From Stenocarpella maydis (lineage: Eukaryota; Ascomycota; Sordariomycetes; Diaporthales; Diaporthaceae), in contig NQMI01000022.1 of assembly GCA_002270565.1 (NCBI GenBank), positions 426,517-490,516 of the forward strand: a stretch of DNA of 64,000 nt, read 5' to 3'. The notes below the pieces were generated by a model that did no database searches, was not told the DNA's origin, and saw only the letters and a program-made list of their open reading frames with translations. Positions 1 to 9,801 of this stretch are shown here, in pieces. A program made the translations under genes and the position numbers. Numbering within the stretch: the stretch's first letter is position 1; each line of letters begins with the position of its first letter.

Positions 1-92
1 GCTGGTCGTGTGGGTTTTCAGTCCAACCCGAATTCCACACCCTTTCCATCACAGAGAGACAGGCAAGATTCAGACTTGGTAAAATAGGTAGC

Positions 93-813
93 ATGGTTTC
101 GCCTTCATACTTCGTGGCACTGCCTCTGGCGGCCCTTGCGTCCGCTGAAAACAGCAACACAACGACGTACAACGTGACCATCTCGTGGTACGGCACCAAT
201 GATCCCAGGGGCTCGCCCAACTGCAACAGCAACACAGTAGCCTGCGGGTTCTACACCTATGTACGTTACATACAAATGAGACATACAGAGCCCCCCACCC
301 ACCCACACTAACCAAACCATTCTTCAAAACCAGCCCGGCTACGCAGCAGCCGTGTCGCAGAACCTCTTTGGCGCAGGTCCCGGCGAGGGCAAAGGCCCCG
401 CGTGCGGGACGTGCTACCGCCTCACGGTCGAGACGGACGCGAAGAGCGGCAACGCCGTGCCCAACGCAGGTAGCAGCATCGTCGTCAAGGTGAACAACCT
501 GTGCCCCGCGGACGGGGACGACCCCATCTGCGCGCAGCCCGACCTGCAGACGCCCAACCAGTATGGCGGGGTGGTGGACTTCAACCTGTGCAACGACGAC
601 GGGGCGCACGCAGCGCTGCTGGCGCCTGCAAACACCGGGCTGGCGCGGGGCACGGCGGTGGAGGTGGGCTGTGGGGAGTGGAGTGGGACCGAGAAGACGG
701 ACTGTGGGAGTTTGTGTGGGCAGGGTGGTCAGGGGTTGGGAGGTGGCGTGAGGGAGGAGGTTGGTTGGTGGGGGCTCTTGCTCGTTCCGCTGGGAATGAT
801 GTTGGGTATATGA
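93..813 (+). CDS. Secreted expansin-like double-psi beta-barrel protein
   Basis: Two exons, 93-260 and 334-813, flank a 73-bp intron (GTACGT..CCAG) and encode 215 residues. The N-terminus has a hydrophobic signal peptide (about residues 1-18, ending ALASA). The body shows the Cys pattern of RlpA/expansin-like barrels: CGTCYRLTV, VVKVNNLCP and GGVVDFNLCND, with the Asp where expansins and GH45-like barrels keep a conserved acid. I see no full GH45 signature, so a non-hydrolytic wall-loosening or carbohydrate-binding role is more likely than an endoglucanase; this is inference. The C-terminus is Gly-rich and then hydrophobic (GWWGLLLVPLGMMLGI), which resembles a GPI-anchor signal. It is convergent with the next gene. 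Confidence 0.8.
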
Positions 814-1366
814 ATGTTATGCGGTGGGAGTCAGAAGCTATATTGCTGCGTCCGTTTTCAAGTTCTTATCAAGATGCCAACGTATGATCTCCCGAGTAGC
901 AATACCTGCCTTAAAACGAAGCAACCGCCGTACCATGGAATAGCCTATATAGCTCGAGATCACAATCAGGGCAAGGCGCATTTTCGCCGGGTATGTCATC
1001 ATTTTGTGGTGAGTATGGAGCTCGAGGCTGGCCTCAATGTCGCCGTCTACATATAATAAACATATCTCAAGCGTGGAATAAATGAACAAAATTATCGTGT
1101 AGAGCAAATGGTTTAGAGACAACGAGAACAGCGTCCCCGAGTGAGAAGCCAGGACACGGAAATGGGCGTGTTGATTTCAAAGTTATGCATGAAATGTCTA
1201 TTATCGCCATAGAGAGCTTAGAGAGTGGTGTGCTTGAAGCTTTGGGTCATCGTTGTGAACCGAACCTTGCCTTCCGATCTAGTTGGCTTCGAAGCCACCA
1301 GTTGACGCCATGTGAATCCCCAAATTGGATGGTGCGCCACATTCATGAACAGATTTCTTGAATAAT
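814..1366. other. Convergent intergenic region
   Basis: This spacer between two convergent genes has no coding frame I can support. It should hold the two 3' untranslated regions. It contains AT-rich patches such as ATAATAAACATA near 1054, which could serve 3'-end formation. Confidence 0.4.
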
Positions 1367-2293
1367 CTAATTTGCTTCGACAAACTCCTTCTTGATGTAG
1401 TCACCAGCGGTGGTCATCGGAATATCGCGCTGGTGGTTTAGAGTCTCTGCCATGTCCCAGGCTATCCCCTTCGCATCGCCGAATATGCACTGGTACTTGT
1501 ACCACAGATTTCCTGGGTTTGCTGCCAGCCTGTCCTTCAGGAACGGCAGGCTCCACTCCTCTCGTTGGAACTTCTCGCCAAAGACTTTATCCAAGACGTC
1601 GGCAAGCCTTCCATAGGAAACTGTATCCCCTCCGATATAGACTACCTGATTCAGTGTTCCATCTGGGACGAAGACCATCTCCGCGGTCAGGCGGCCAATA
1701 TCACGTGGCGTCGTGACTGTGACCCTGTTGTCCCAAGAACCCAGGGCGCACACAACTCGCTTCTCGAGGTCAACCACCCCAAAGTCGGCAAGGAACAAGT
1801 AGCTCATGAAAAGCCCCGTCGATATTATGGTCCATGACGTGCTGGTCTGGGACCGCAGCAGCCGCCGGACCTGCAGGGCCTCATCGAACAGGTTCTGCGC
1901 AGTACCCTCCCCGATCTCGTCGTAGTCGACCCCAAACTGCCACGGGAAGTACCGCGGGACGCCCGCTTGCAGGACGGCATTGGCAGACTTCAGCTGCGTT
2001 CCTTTGGCCAGACCATATCCGCCCGCCTGGATGACGACGTCGTAGTCTTTATAGGTGCGCGAGAGCTCGGAGACGTCGTCGTCGACAAAGTTCCCGGGCA
2101 CGAGCTTCGCGCCGAGGGCTCGTAATTCTGCGTTGGAGCGTTGCTTCTCAGGGCTGGGCGAGGCGATGGAATCCGGACGAAGCAGGACTGAGAGGCTGGC
2201 GTGTGCGGGTCTGGCGGGGTGACTTGCAAGAGCTGAGAGAATTGCCGTTCCCAGCTCGCCTGCGCCAACTACGAGGATCGACATCTTGGACAT
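1367..2293 (-). CDS. NmrA-like / isoflavone-reductase-like NAD(P)-binding oxidoreductase
   Basis: An intronless frame of 308 residues. I chose the ATG at 2293 because it directly precedes the Rossmann strand MSILVVGAGELGTAI, with a GxGxxG dinucleotide loop at about residues 11-16. Frames upstream to 2395 are open but look non-coding. The body matches the NmrA/PCBER family: LRALGAKLVPGNF, then YDVVIQAGGYG, a PRYFPWQFGVDYDEIG segment, and a C-terminal substrate region. Members are NAD(P)H-dependent reductases or redox-sensing regulators; the substrate cannot be read from sequence. No biosynthetic cluster is visible around it. The upstream region shows TTTTATAG at about 2375, a weak TATA candidate. 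Confidence 0.85.
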   Translation of the reverse strand: MSKMSILVVGAGELGTAILSALASHPARPAHASLSVLLRPDSIASPSPEKQRSNAELRALGAKLVPGNFVDDDVSELSRTYKDYDVVIQAGGYGLAKGTQLKSANAVLQAGVPRYFPWQFGVDYDEIGEGTAQNLFDEALQVRRLLRSQTSTSWTIISTGLFMSYLFLADFGVVDLEKRVVCALGSWDNRVTVTTPRDIGRLTAEMVFVPDGTLNQVVYIGGDTVSYGRLADVLDKVFGEKFQREEWSLPFLKDRLAANPGNLWYKYQCIFGDAKGIAWDMAETLNHQRDIPMTTAGDYIKKEFVEAN

Positions 2294-3823
2294 TGCAAGG
2301 TTTTCTTGAGTTTTTTTTTGATACGGCAGACGCATTATTCCGCCGCTGTAACTAGCAAGACGAGCCGTGCTTGCACTTTTATAGCAACGTGCCAAGCCAT
2401 CTATCGGAGCTTGGTCTTATTTCCAGCAGAGAAGACAGGTTGATTATTAATCCTCCCTTCCGGCGTTTTGTCAGCAAGTTCGGCGTGGCCCTGTGTTCCA
2501 TAACAAGAACTTGAAGAGCCCCTGGGTTCCCGAGCATTTTAATCCTGGGCACATTTTAGGCGGGATGACCAGCACAATACACGTCGTCTGTTTGGTTATA
2601 CGGGTGCACCGGCAGCCTTTCCTATCACAGTCGTCCGCGGACCATAGCGCGTGGGTTGCTCGCTCTTTATCTACGTCGACACGAGTGCTGCAAATTCCAG
2701 GCCTGATGATTTCAGATTAAAGGTGGGCAGTGGTACAACTCGCCCAGGGCCACCAACGTTATTCCGTTCGCACCGTTCAAACCTCACCAAGTACCTTTTT
2801 CTAGCAACTTCCATGCTAACAATACTTCAGGACATAAAATGCTTAAGACAAGCCTATATGCCATTACTATCACCATCACTACTACTACCTTAAAGCCATT
2901 ACTAACTATAATGCCACCTATAGGCCTAATAGCTAGGCCTTAAAGGGACCTATATAAGGCCGAGAAAGGGCCCCTAGAAGTAAGGATAAAGAAGGGTAAG
3001 AATCAGTCTTATACTTACTCTTATATAAGAAATTTTATTACTTAAGAGGCTATACCTAAAGAATTCTTATCAACATCGTCACGCGCGATAGCCGCTGCAC
3101 TATAGCTATGGTTGTGTCCCTACCAAAAGGTACAGAATTCCAGAACGATCTCTGGAATCTAGTGCAGTCTATATAGCTATGGCTACTGGCTGGAGGACCC
3201 ACTGCCCAGAAGCCGCCATCACAAAGATTAGCTTATTTTATATTAACGTATCTTCAAGATTATATAAACGCTGGGGGTAAGAAGATTAAGCAAATTATCT
3301 GTAGGTATATTAGTTCCTATACGAAATTGGTAATAAAATGATGTGGCAGTTGATAGGGTTGCATTTAACCCACTGTGGTAAATGGAAGTTACGAAATGAT
3401 GTTTGTGATCCTGGGGGCGGTGTACCAGCAATACTAATACAGATCGCACGCGCGGGTCTCGGTCTTATGCCTGGCACGGGCTGCGCAGTCCTGCCTTGGA
3501 TACGAGAGCGATCAAGGTAACACCCGTCCCGCAGCAACTCGCCAGAGGGCGGGTGCAATGGACACAAGTCCACAAAACCAGATGCCGCTCGCCTGGATCT
3601 TGCTGGGTGGCCAGGCAGCAGTCACGAGCGTCCATCATCACAAGCGCACTTGTCATGGTGTAACCGGCACAAGGTCAACATCCAGCCAGACGAGCACACA
3701 CATATATATATGCGGACGTCCACGCAGACCTGGGGCCAGCTGGGCTCTGATATCAGCCAGAAGTCGTCCAAGGTCACAGACCAAGAGGAAGAGACTCAAA
3801 GCCCCAAAACCGCCAGAGAAACC
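2294..3823. other. Intergenic region with AT-rich decayed (RIP-like) island
   Basis: No gene is supported. About 2820-3340 is AT-rich with many TA steps and stop codons in all frames (for example CTAATAGCTAGGCC near 2928 and long TATA-rich stretches near 3010-3060). This looks like an old repeat eroded by RIP, but I cannot name the element. The rest is the promoter region of the CFEM gene. Confidence 0.45.
3703..3710 (+). promoter_or_regulatory. Possible TATA box of the CFEM gene
   Basis: TATATATA lies 114 bp upstream of the CFEM start codon, a usual distance for filamentous fungi. It is a short motif, so support is weak. Confidence 0.35.
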
Positions 3824-4225
3824 ATGAAGGCAACCCTCGCCCTCTTCGCCACCAGCCTGGCCGCTGCCAACACGGCCTCTGACGTGACGCCGACCACCAC
3901 CTGTGCCACCACCTGTGCCACCACCTGTGCCACCACCACCACCATCCCCGACTGCGGAGTAAGGACACCACGCTTTTCCCACCTCCCTCCCTCCCGGCCA
4001 GGACCACATCAGAGCTGACAGGAGAGCAACCCGAAAAAAAAGGTGCCCTGCATCACCAGCGTCGCGTCGGCGGTGGGCTGCAACACCACCGACTTCTCGT
4101 GCATGTGTTCCCGCTCCGACGCCGTGTTCCCATCCGCCAGCGCGTGTGTCTTCTCCTCGTGTGAGAGCGCGACCGCTTCTTCCCTGTTATCCGCGGCCTC
4201 GGTGGCTTGTTCTCAGTGCTTTTGA
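3824..4225 (+). CDS. Small secreted CFEM-domain protein
   Basis: Two exons, 3824-3958 and 4043-4225, are joined across an 84-bp intron (GTAAGG..AAAG) and give 105 residues. A signal peptide (MKATLALFATSLAAANTA) is followed by a Thr/Cys repeat, three TTCA units, and then the CFEM core: IPDCG, VPCITS, VGCNTT, FSCMCS, SACVFSSC and VACSQCF. The spacing fits the eight-Cys CFEM fold, with an extra terminal Cys and three more Cys in the repeat. Family members bind haem or act as surface or effector proteins. There is no C-terminal hydrophobic GPI signal, so secretion is expected. Confidence 0.85.
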
Positions 4226-4874
4226 CGAGTTCGTGGTTCATTGATGGACATGGCGCGTTTGTGGGGGGGGAGGGCTCTGGGCAACGATTTGGTTTGAGCG
4301 TGCAGTCGCACTACATAGACGTGAGCCTGGGCAGACCAACAGATATCAAGTTGCGCTTCATTTCTATCCACTGTCGTACGTAGTCATCTTGTCGGCGTGA
4401 GAGAATTCAACCACTGCATCACTGGCACCTCTGGCTGGAGGCCATTCGTGCATGGTCCAGCTTCTGTTCTGGTGAAGTACATACTTGCATGTCCTGCTTC
4501 GTCCCCCAGCGCGTCGAGTCAAGTATCAGTAGCTTCCGGGGGAGGCTTTGCTCGGTACCAGGCGGTGTGTCGCCGCTTACACACCCCTGCATGCTTCTCA
4601 AGGATAGAGCATGAATTGGGCTTGCTGCGGCCGGTTGTTAGTGGAGACAGCTGGCTGAGGCAGCCGGACGGGCGGTCCCAAGGTTACTTCCAACACGGTC
4701 TATATAAATCACGGCTGGGACAGCGAGAGGCTCAAGCCCCGATCCGATTTACTTTCACTCCAGCCAGATTGCTCTCACAACACAACCGGGGTTTCCTCTT
4801 TATTGATATCTGTACCAGGAGCATAAATCGTTAAAATATTGCTGACGGCCCTCTCCAATAATTCACTGCACAAG
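4226..4874. other. Intergenic / promoter of the amidase-like gene
   Basis: No coding frame is supported. An open frame through here has no recognisable domain. The 3' part carries a TATA-like motif at 4701-4708. Confidence 0.4.
4701..4708 (+). promoter_or_regulatory. Possible TATA box of the amidase-like gene
   Basis: TATATAAA lies about 170 bp upstream of the ATG at 4875, consistent with a core promoter and a moderately long 5' leader. Confidence 0.4.
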
Positions 4875-6562
4875 ATGAGATGGTGGGGAGGAACAGCGAG
4901 GATCAGTATCGACATCCGCGACAGGTCGATACCGAAACAATGGCTCTTGGACGAAGAAAAATTGCCACCCAAGGAGCAATGTTCCGTGTTGAACATGCCA
5001 GTCGGTTCCGGTAAACTAACAGCCGAGGAAATCGAGATGACTGACTCAGACGTCGCTGCGCTTCTGGAGGCATATCGTTCTCGCAAGTGGACGGTGGCAC
5101 AAGTGGTCACAGCCTTCCTGAAGAAGGCAGTCATAGTGAACCAAATGGTAGGCAACCTCGCCACACCGACGCGCAAGTACACCAATGATACTAACTTACC
5201 CACCCCCTACGAAAGACCAACTTCGTAACCGAATTCCTCACAGAACAAGCCCTCACCCGCGCAGGCGAGCTGGACACCCACCTCGCCTCAACAGGCAGCC
5301 TCGCAGGGCCCCTCCACGGCATCCCTACGTCCCTAGCAGAGCCCATCCCCTTAGCAGGCCACATCTCCCACGCGGGGATCGTCTCGCGCATCAAGACCCG
5401 CGGCTCCGCCACGGAAGACACAGCCCTCGCCCGTCTCCTCAGAAACGCTGGTGTGGTGTTTCACCTCCGCACCAACGTGAGCCAGGCGATCATCGGGCTT
5501 GAGTGCGAGAATAATATCATGGGACTCACGCTGAACCCGCGAGACATGCGATTGTCGGCGGGCGGGCCATGTGGAGGAGAGGGGGTCAGTGTTGGGGCTG
5601 GGTGTGCGGTGCTTGGTGTTGGGGCAGATGTTGGGATCCCTGCTGCGTTTGGGGGTTGCTATGGTCTCAAGCCATCGGCAACGAGGGTTCCCTTGGATAG
5701 GGCCGTAGGGTCGGCACAGGAGGGTGGATGTCTTGGGGCGGGACCATTGGCACGGAGCATTGATGGGTTAGAGGTCTGGATGAGGGCGGTACTCGCCCAG
5801 CCACCCTTCCCTTGGAGATCTGATGTCGGCCTGGGAGACTTCACCGTGGGGGTCATGTGGGACGACGGCATCGCCAAGCCTCATCCGCCCGTGCTAAGAG
5901 CTCTGAGGACCGCGATCGATAGGCTCAATGCGGCTGGGATCAAGGTCGTTGAGTGGGAGCCGCACGACCACCAGCGGGGCTCCGACATCTTTACATCCAC
6001 CTGCTATCCAGACCGCGGCAAGCGGTACCTCGACGAGTTTGACGCATCAGGCGAGCTTGCACTGCCTTCGACCCGTCACGCCTTCAACGGGGCGGGAAAG
6101 TCCACCCATGACACCGCAACGCTCAAACAAGACCAGGAAAAGTACCAACGAGAGCACGACGCGTTGATGGAGGAGCGAGGAGTGGACTTCATCCTCGGCC
6201 CGGCATACGTCGGCGCAGGAGCGCTTCAAGGCAGTGCAAAGTATCCTCACTACACGTCCATCTGGAGCATCCTAGACTTACCTGCTGTGGTTGTGCCCAG
6301 TGGACTCAGATGTGACAAAAACGTCGACTCCAGGGATGAGACTTACAATCCGAGGAGCGAGGTTGATGAGGAAGAGTGGAAAGCCTGTGAGTACCTCGAA
6401 TGCCCCACGGAAATGGCAGCTTGCTAACGTACCCACCCAGATGACACGGATCTATTCGATGGGCAGCCGATTGCATTGCAGCTGGCTGGAAGAAGATCCA
6501 AGGACGAGGAGGCCCTCGCGGCGGCAAGGGTGTTGGACAATGTGATGAGAGGAGACAGTTAG
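4875..6562 (+). CDS. Amidase-signature family protein, predicted catalytically dead
   Basis: Three exons, 4875-5147, 5216-6386 and 6441-6562, give 521 residues, the usual length for fungal AmdS-type amidases. The fold is clear: TEFLTEQAL, LHGIPTSL, LECENNIMG, a Gly-rich loop, IPAAFGGCYGLKPS and a C-terminal DGQPIALQLAGR. However, all three members of the Lys-cisSer-Ser triad are missing. The Lys of the GIPxSxKD motif is Ala132 (GIPTSLAEP). The GGSSGGEG loop reads GGPCGGEG, Pro209-Cys210. The segment normally reading TDIGGSIRIPAAF is ADVGIPAAF, an in-frame loss of four residues including the nucleophile. The frame is otherwise intact and splice sites are good, so this looks like a pseudoenzyme under coding constraint rather than a random wreck. 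Confidence 0.85.
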
Positions 6563-6659
6563 GAGATGAGTAGATGGCCATTAAACAGCAAAATAGTCAC
6601 GGTGATGCAAACCCAGGGTTATTGTCCGTTCACGCATGCTGATGGGGGGAGGTCACTGG

Positions 6660-7840
6660 TGCCCTATTGATGCGACGCTGCTGGGCCTCAGCGGGGCCCC
6701 TGGAGGAGGCACCGTGATGATGGCGGGTGGGAGCTAGTGCATACGGCCAGCTCGTGGGGCGCCGCTGCGCCGTTCTGAGGCGGCAGGGCGCTGTGCAATG
6801 GCGGGGCCTGAATGTTGGTGCTGGTTCGCTGGTGTCACACAGCCTTCCAGCCAGTCGGGTATTGAACAGGGGGCTCCCGGGAAGCCTGGCGCAGACGGGA
6901 GGGACTCATAGCCCTGTCATGACCATGCCTGACGGGGCGAGGTATTTCTGAGGTGGTCTCCTGAACGTGGCGAAGGGATACAGTCCACGCCTGGCCATCA
7001 TCTCGTCCTCGCCCGGCAGGGTGGTGACGGGTGGAAGACGAGGCATCAAAGGTCGAACAATAGGAGCAGGGGCGGATGGCTTGGGGGAGCATCGTGCCTG
7101 TGGTATGTTGTTGGGCTCCGTATTCGACCCAGCCTTGGGGGCGCTCTAAAGCATCACGGGTAACATAGCGGGCAGTATAGTGTTGCCCAGACGAATGTTA
7201 TTTCTGCGTCGGTACATGTTGGGCAAGATGCTGCTGGCCAGGGGCATCAGGACCAGGTTGTCTTTCCTGCCCATTGCTGTCCAGCAGTGGGGCTGCCTTG
7301 GCATCCTCCATCAACAGCGAGGTGGCGCTCCTTTTGCAACCTCACTGCTAGATTGCGGCGGGACTGGCGGACGTGTTCTATGTTGCTGTGGGAGGGTATG
7401 CAGTGCCTCAATGGTGGCGGCACGCTAGGTTCTCTGCGATCTGGGCGGCAGACATGCCTTTGTTGGTCATGCGGGTAATGTCTGCGTTGCGCATAACGAA
7501 TAGGCGCACCGGCTTGATTGGGACGTGTCTGGTGTTTGTATTTTGTTTCTGGCGGTCGTGGGATTTTCTGATGTTGCCAATACCGTTTTCTATCAGCGGT
7601 CACGGTGGAAGTGCTCTGGGTCGAGGGGAGGCTGCGGATTCCCGGCTGCGTCTCGACGAGACTCGAAGTCCAGGCCGGCGTTCTGCGTGGTGTCGTTGGC
7701 GAAATTGTTCGAGGTCTAGTGGGAGGCCTGTTGTGTGCTTGTCTCGGTGCGTTCCCGTTGGCAGGATTGGACATGTTGGTGAGGACCAAGCGGCTGACAC
7801 GTCGAGACGCGTTCCAGATGGTGCTGGCTGGCGGTGGCAT
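6660..7840 (-). pseudogene. Possible multiply frameshifted coding relic
   Basis: No single open frame is convincing here. On the minus strand, however, successive protein-like segments appear in different frames. One spans about 7593-7716 (containing NDTTQNAGLDFESRRDAAG). The next, about 7408-7596, contains RLFVMRNADITRMTNKGMS then AAQIAENL, which resembles a helix-turn-helix. Another, about 6906-7148, is Pro-rich (APAPIVRPLMPRLPPVTTL). This could be a gene broken by several indels, or chance in GC-rich DNA. I do not recognise a family. Confidence 0.25.
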
Positions 7841-8107
7841 GGTGATTCAAAGGTACGTACCGGGGCACCCCGGGAGGTGGGTAAGTAAAGTGGGTACCGC
7901 TGCGGAGTACTCGGGTACGTATCTAGTGTACCTGCCCACCATGCGTGCATTCTTGTCACGACATCGACCAGTTCGAGCATCCAAACATCAACCAGCTCCA
8001 CGTCCATGATTGATTCTCCCCAAGAGCCGAGCCGCGCTCTCACCCTCATATGCTCGCTCAGATAATACCAACCATATCATGCCACCACAATCCTACACTC
8101 CTCAACA

Positions 8108-8464
8108 ATGACGTCCCCAGTCGGACACGACAAACCTCTCCCGCAGCACCCACTCGTCCATGGCATCTCCGTCTCTCCGACCACCCAGTGCGCCCACTGG
8201 CACTCCGATCTTGACATTATCGCCATAAAGCACAAGTGCTGCGGCCAGTACTACGCCTGCATTAGCTGCCATGAAGCCTTGGCCAACCATGTCCCAGAAG
8301 TCTGGCCCCGTCTTGAGCGCAACGTCAAAGCCGTGCTCTGCGGTAGCTGTCGCCGTGAGCTGTCCGTCGACGAGTATTTGACCTGTGGCAGCAAGTGTCC
8401 AGGTTGTGCCTCGCACTTCAACCCCGGCTGTGCAAAGCATTACCAGCTGTACTTCGAGGTCTGA
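8108..8464 (+). CDS. CHY-type zinc-finger protein (Hot13-like)
   Basis: A single exon encodes 118 residues. It contains the full CHY zinc-binding pattern: CAHWHSDLDIIAIKHKCC, then YYACISCHEALANH, then VLCGSCRRELSVDEYL and CPGCASHFNPGCAKH. In yeast, the small CHY protein Hot13 (helper of Tim) works in the mitochondrial intermembrane space, where it keeps Mia40 zinc-free and so supports disulfide relay import. The length and lack of extra domains match that class rather than the large RING-containing CHY E3 ligases. There is no targeting peptide, which fits the family. Assignment to Hot13 function is inference. Confidence 0.85.
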   Translation: MTSPVGHDKPLPQHPLVHGISVSPTTQCAHWHSDLDIIAIKHKCCGQYYACISCHEALANHVPEVWPRLERNVKAVLCGSCRRELSVDEYLTCGSKCPGCASHFNPGCAKHYQLYFEV

Positions 8465-9180
8465 ATCCCTGGACTCGGTGCGTGTCGGACCACTACGGGA
8501 CTGTCTGCGCAGTCCCTCGGAAAGTAGTCTAAACACCTTGCTAAATTCATGAGGTTTGAACGTCCTATGTCTCATGGTTATCAACCAGTAACATGGCTGA
8601 CTTCTTTCCACCTAAGCCGTCACAGGCAAGAAGATATATCGTGTCGTGTGGTTCTGGCTCGAGAAACAAAACCCCAAGCCACTTGGCCATGGCCAGTTCA
8701 ATACCCTGCTTGCTATGGGACTCGTATTCACTGTTGCTACACCCGAGGGTTTTTCGACGCAAACCCAGGTGCTGATAAGTAGGCAGGAGGTGGTGGCTGT
8801 CACTGTTTGCAGGAACAAGATGTGAGGTCGAGGCCCGGCTCAAGTGCTTATCATCAGCCCGGAAAGTCGTGTTTCCAAGCTCCAACAAAGTATATTGGCT
8901 CCCCAGTCCAATTGTGGCAAAACCCAACCAAGATGAAGGCAACGCATACGTATTGCACCAGCTCAACGCATTTACTCGGAGCTGACAGCATCTTGAGCCT
9001 TGCCTGCCTGCTGTGAGACCATCGACCGCTTTGTCGCTATTACCGGTTCCCATAACAGCATCCTCCCATGTCCAGTCCTCATTCTCACCTGCTATTGATG
9101 ACCCAGTCTCTTGCAGCATAGTCTTCATCACAGCTGTGCCCACAGCTTCATGCAGAAGCACATGCTTGCCTCAGTACCCC
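8465..9180. other. Intergenic, no supported gene
   Basis: A 198-codon open frame crosses this stretch on the minus strand but shows no domain, no repeats and no plausible splice partners. I treat it as chance. Confidence 0.35.
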
Positions 9181-9801
9181 CTAGTCCAACTGAAACCGAA
9201 CTCTGGACCCCCTCCTCACTATTCGCCAGCCCCCAGCCCTACCTGATCTCTCACCCCCCTGTCCCCCTGCGGGCTGCTGACCCTGGGGCTGCTGGAACTG
9301 GGCCATGAGCCGCGCGTGTGCATCGAATTCCTCGACCGTGAACGTCGCCGGCGGGGTTCCAGGCCTGCCAGTCTGCACGCTCGGCCTAGCCTCTCCCGCC
9401 AGGGCCGTAGGCGCAGAGGAAATCGGGTCTGGGGTCGCAGACGCAGCTGCCGCGGCAGCCTCCTCAGTGACCGCTACACCTGCCCCAACCAGCCGCCATT
9501 CGCGTATGACCGTCTCCCTGAACATCATGTTCGAGTCTCCCGAGAGAGGGGCTGGGGTTTCGACCGCCGTCGTCGCGTCGCTCGTCGACGGGGCCGAAGG
9601 GGTCGAGGCGGCTGGGGCGGTCGAGGCGGCCGCAGCCCGGGAAGCGCCTCGCTCGCTCGGCTCATGTGGCGGCGGGCACGGCGCGTGGAAGACGCAGGCC
9701 TGGTTGTGGCAACAGTATCTGTCGCGGTGCGCGTCCAGACACGCCCACGTGCAGAGCCTTCGGGAGCAGCCGACGCAATGAAGAAAGGGGATGGTCTCCA
9801 T
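9181..9801 (-). CDS. Hypothetical protein with Cys/His-rich N-terminus and Ala/Pro-rich linker
   Basis: A frame of 206 residues starts at the ATG at 9801. The N-terminus is Cys/His-rich: FLHCVGCSRRLCTWACLDAH then RYCCHNQACVFHAPCPPP, which could bind one or two zinc ions. It is followed by a low-complexity Ala/Ser/Pro linker and a C-terminal segment, FTVEEFDAHARLMAQFQQPQ, then a Gln/Gly/Arg-rich basic tail. The same frame stays open upstream to about 9930 without an ATG, so a spliced upstream exon is possible; a frame starting MSSTPTGPRANF near 9948 is a candidate. I do not recognise the family. GC-rich composition could inflate the open frame, so confidence is moderate. Confidence 0.5.
   Translation of the reverse strand: METIPFLHCVGCSRRLCTWACLDAHRDRYCCHNQACVFHAPCPPPHEPSERGASRAAAASTAPAASTPSAPSTSDATTAVETPAPLSGDSNMMFRETVIREWRLVGAGVAVTEEAAAAAASATPDPISSAPTALAGEARPSVQTGRPGTPPATFTVEEFDAHARLMAQFQQPQGQQPAGGQGGERSGRAGGWRIVRRGSRVRFQLD

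Noticed and set aside
8565..9161. A 198-codon minus-strand frame
   Set aside because: No recognisable motif, no low-complexity or domain pattern, no splice partners, and composition typical of noncoding DNA.
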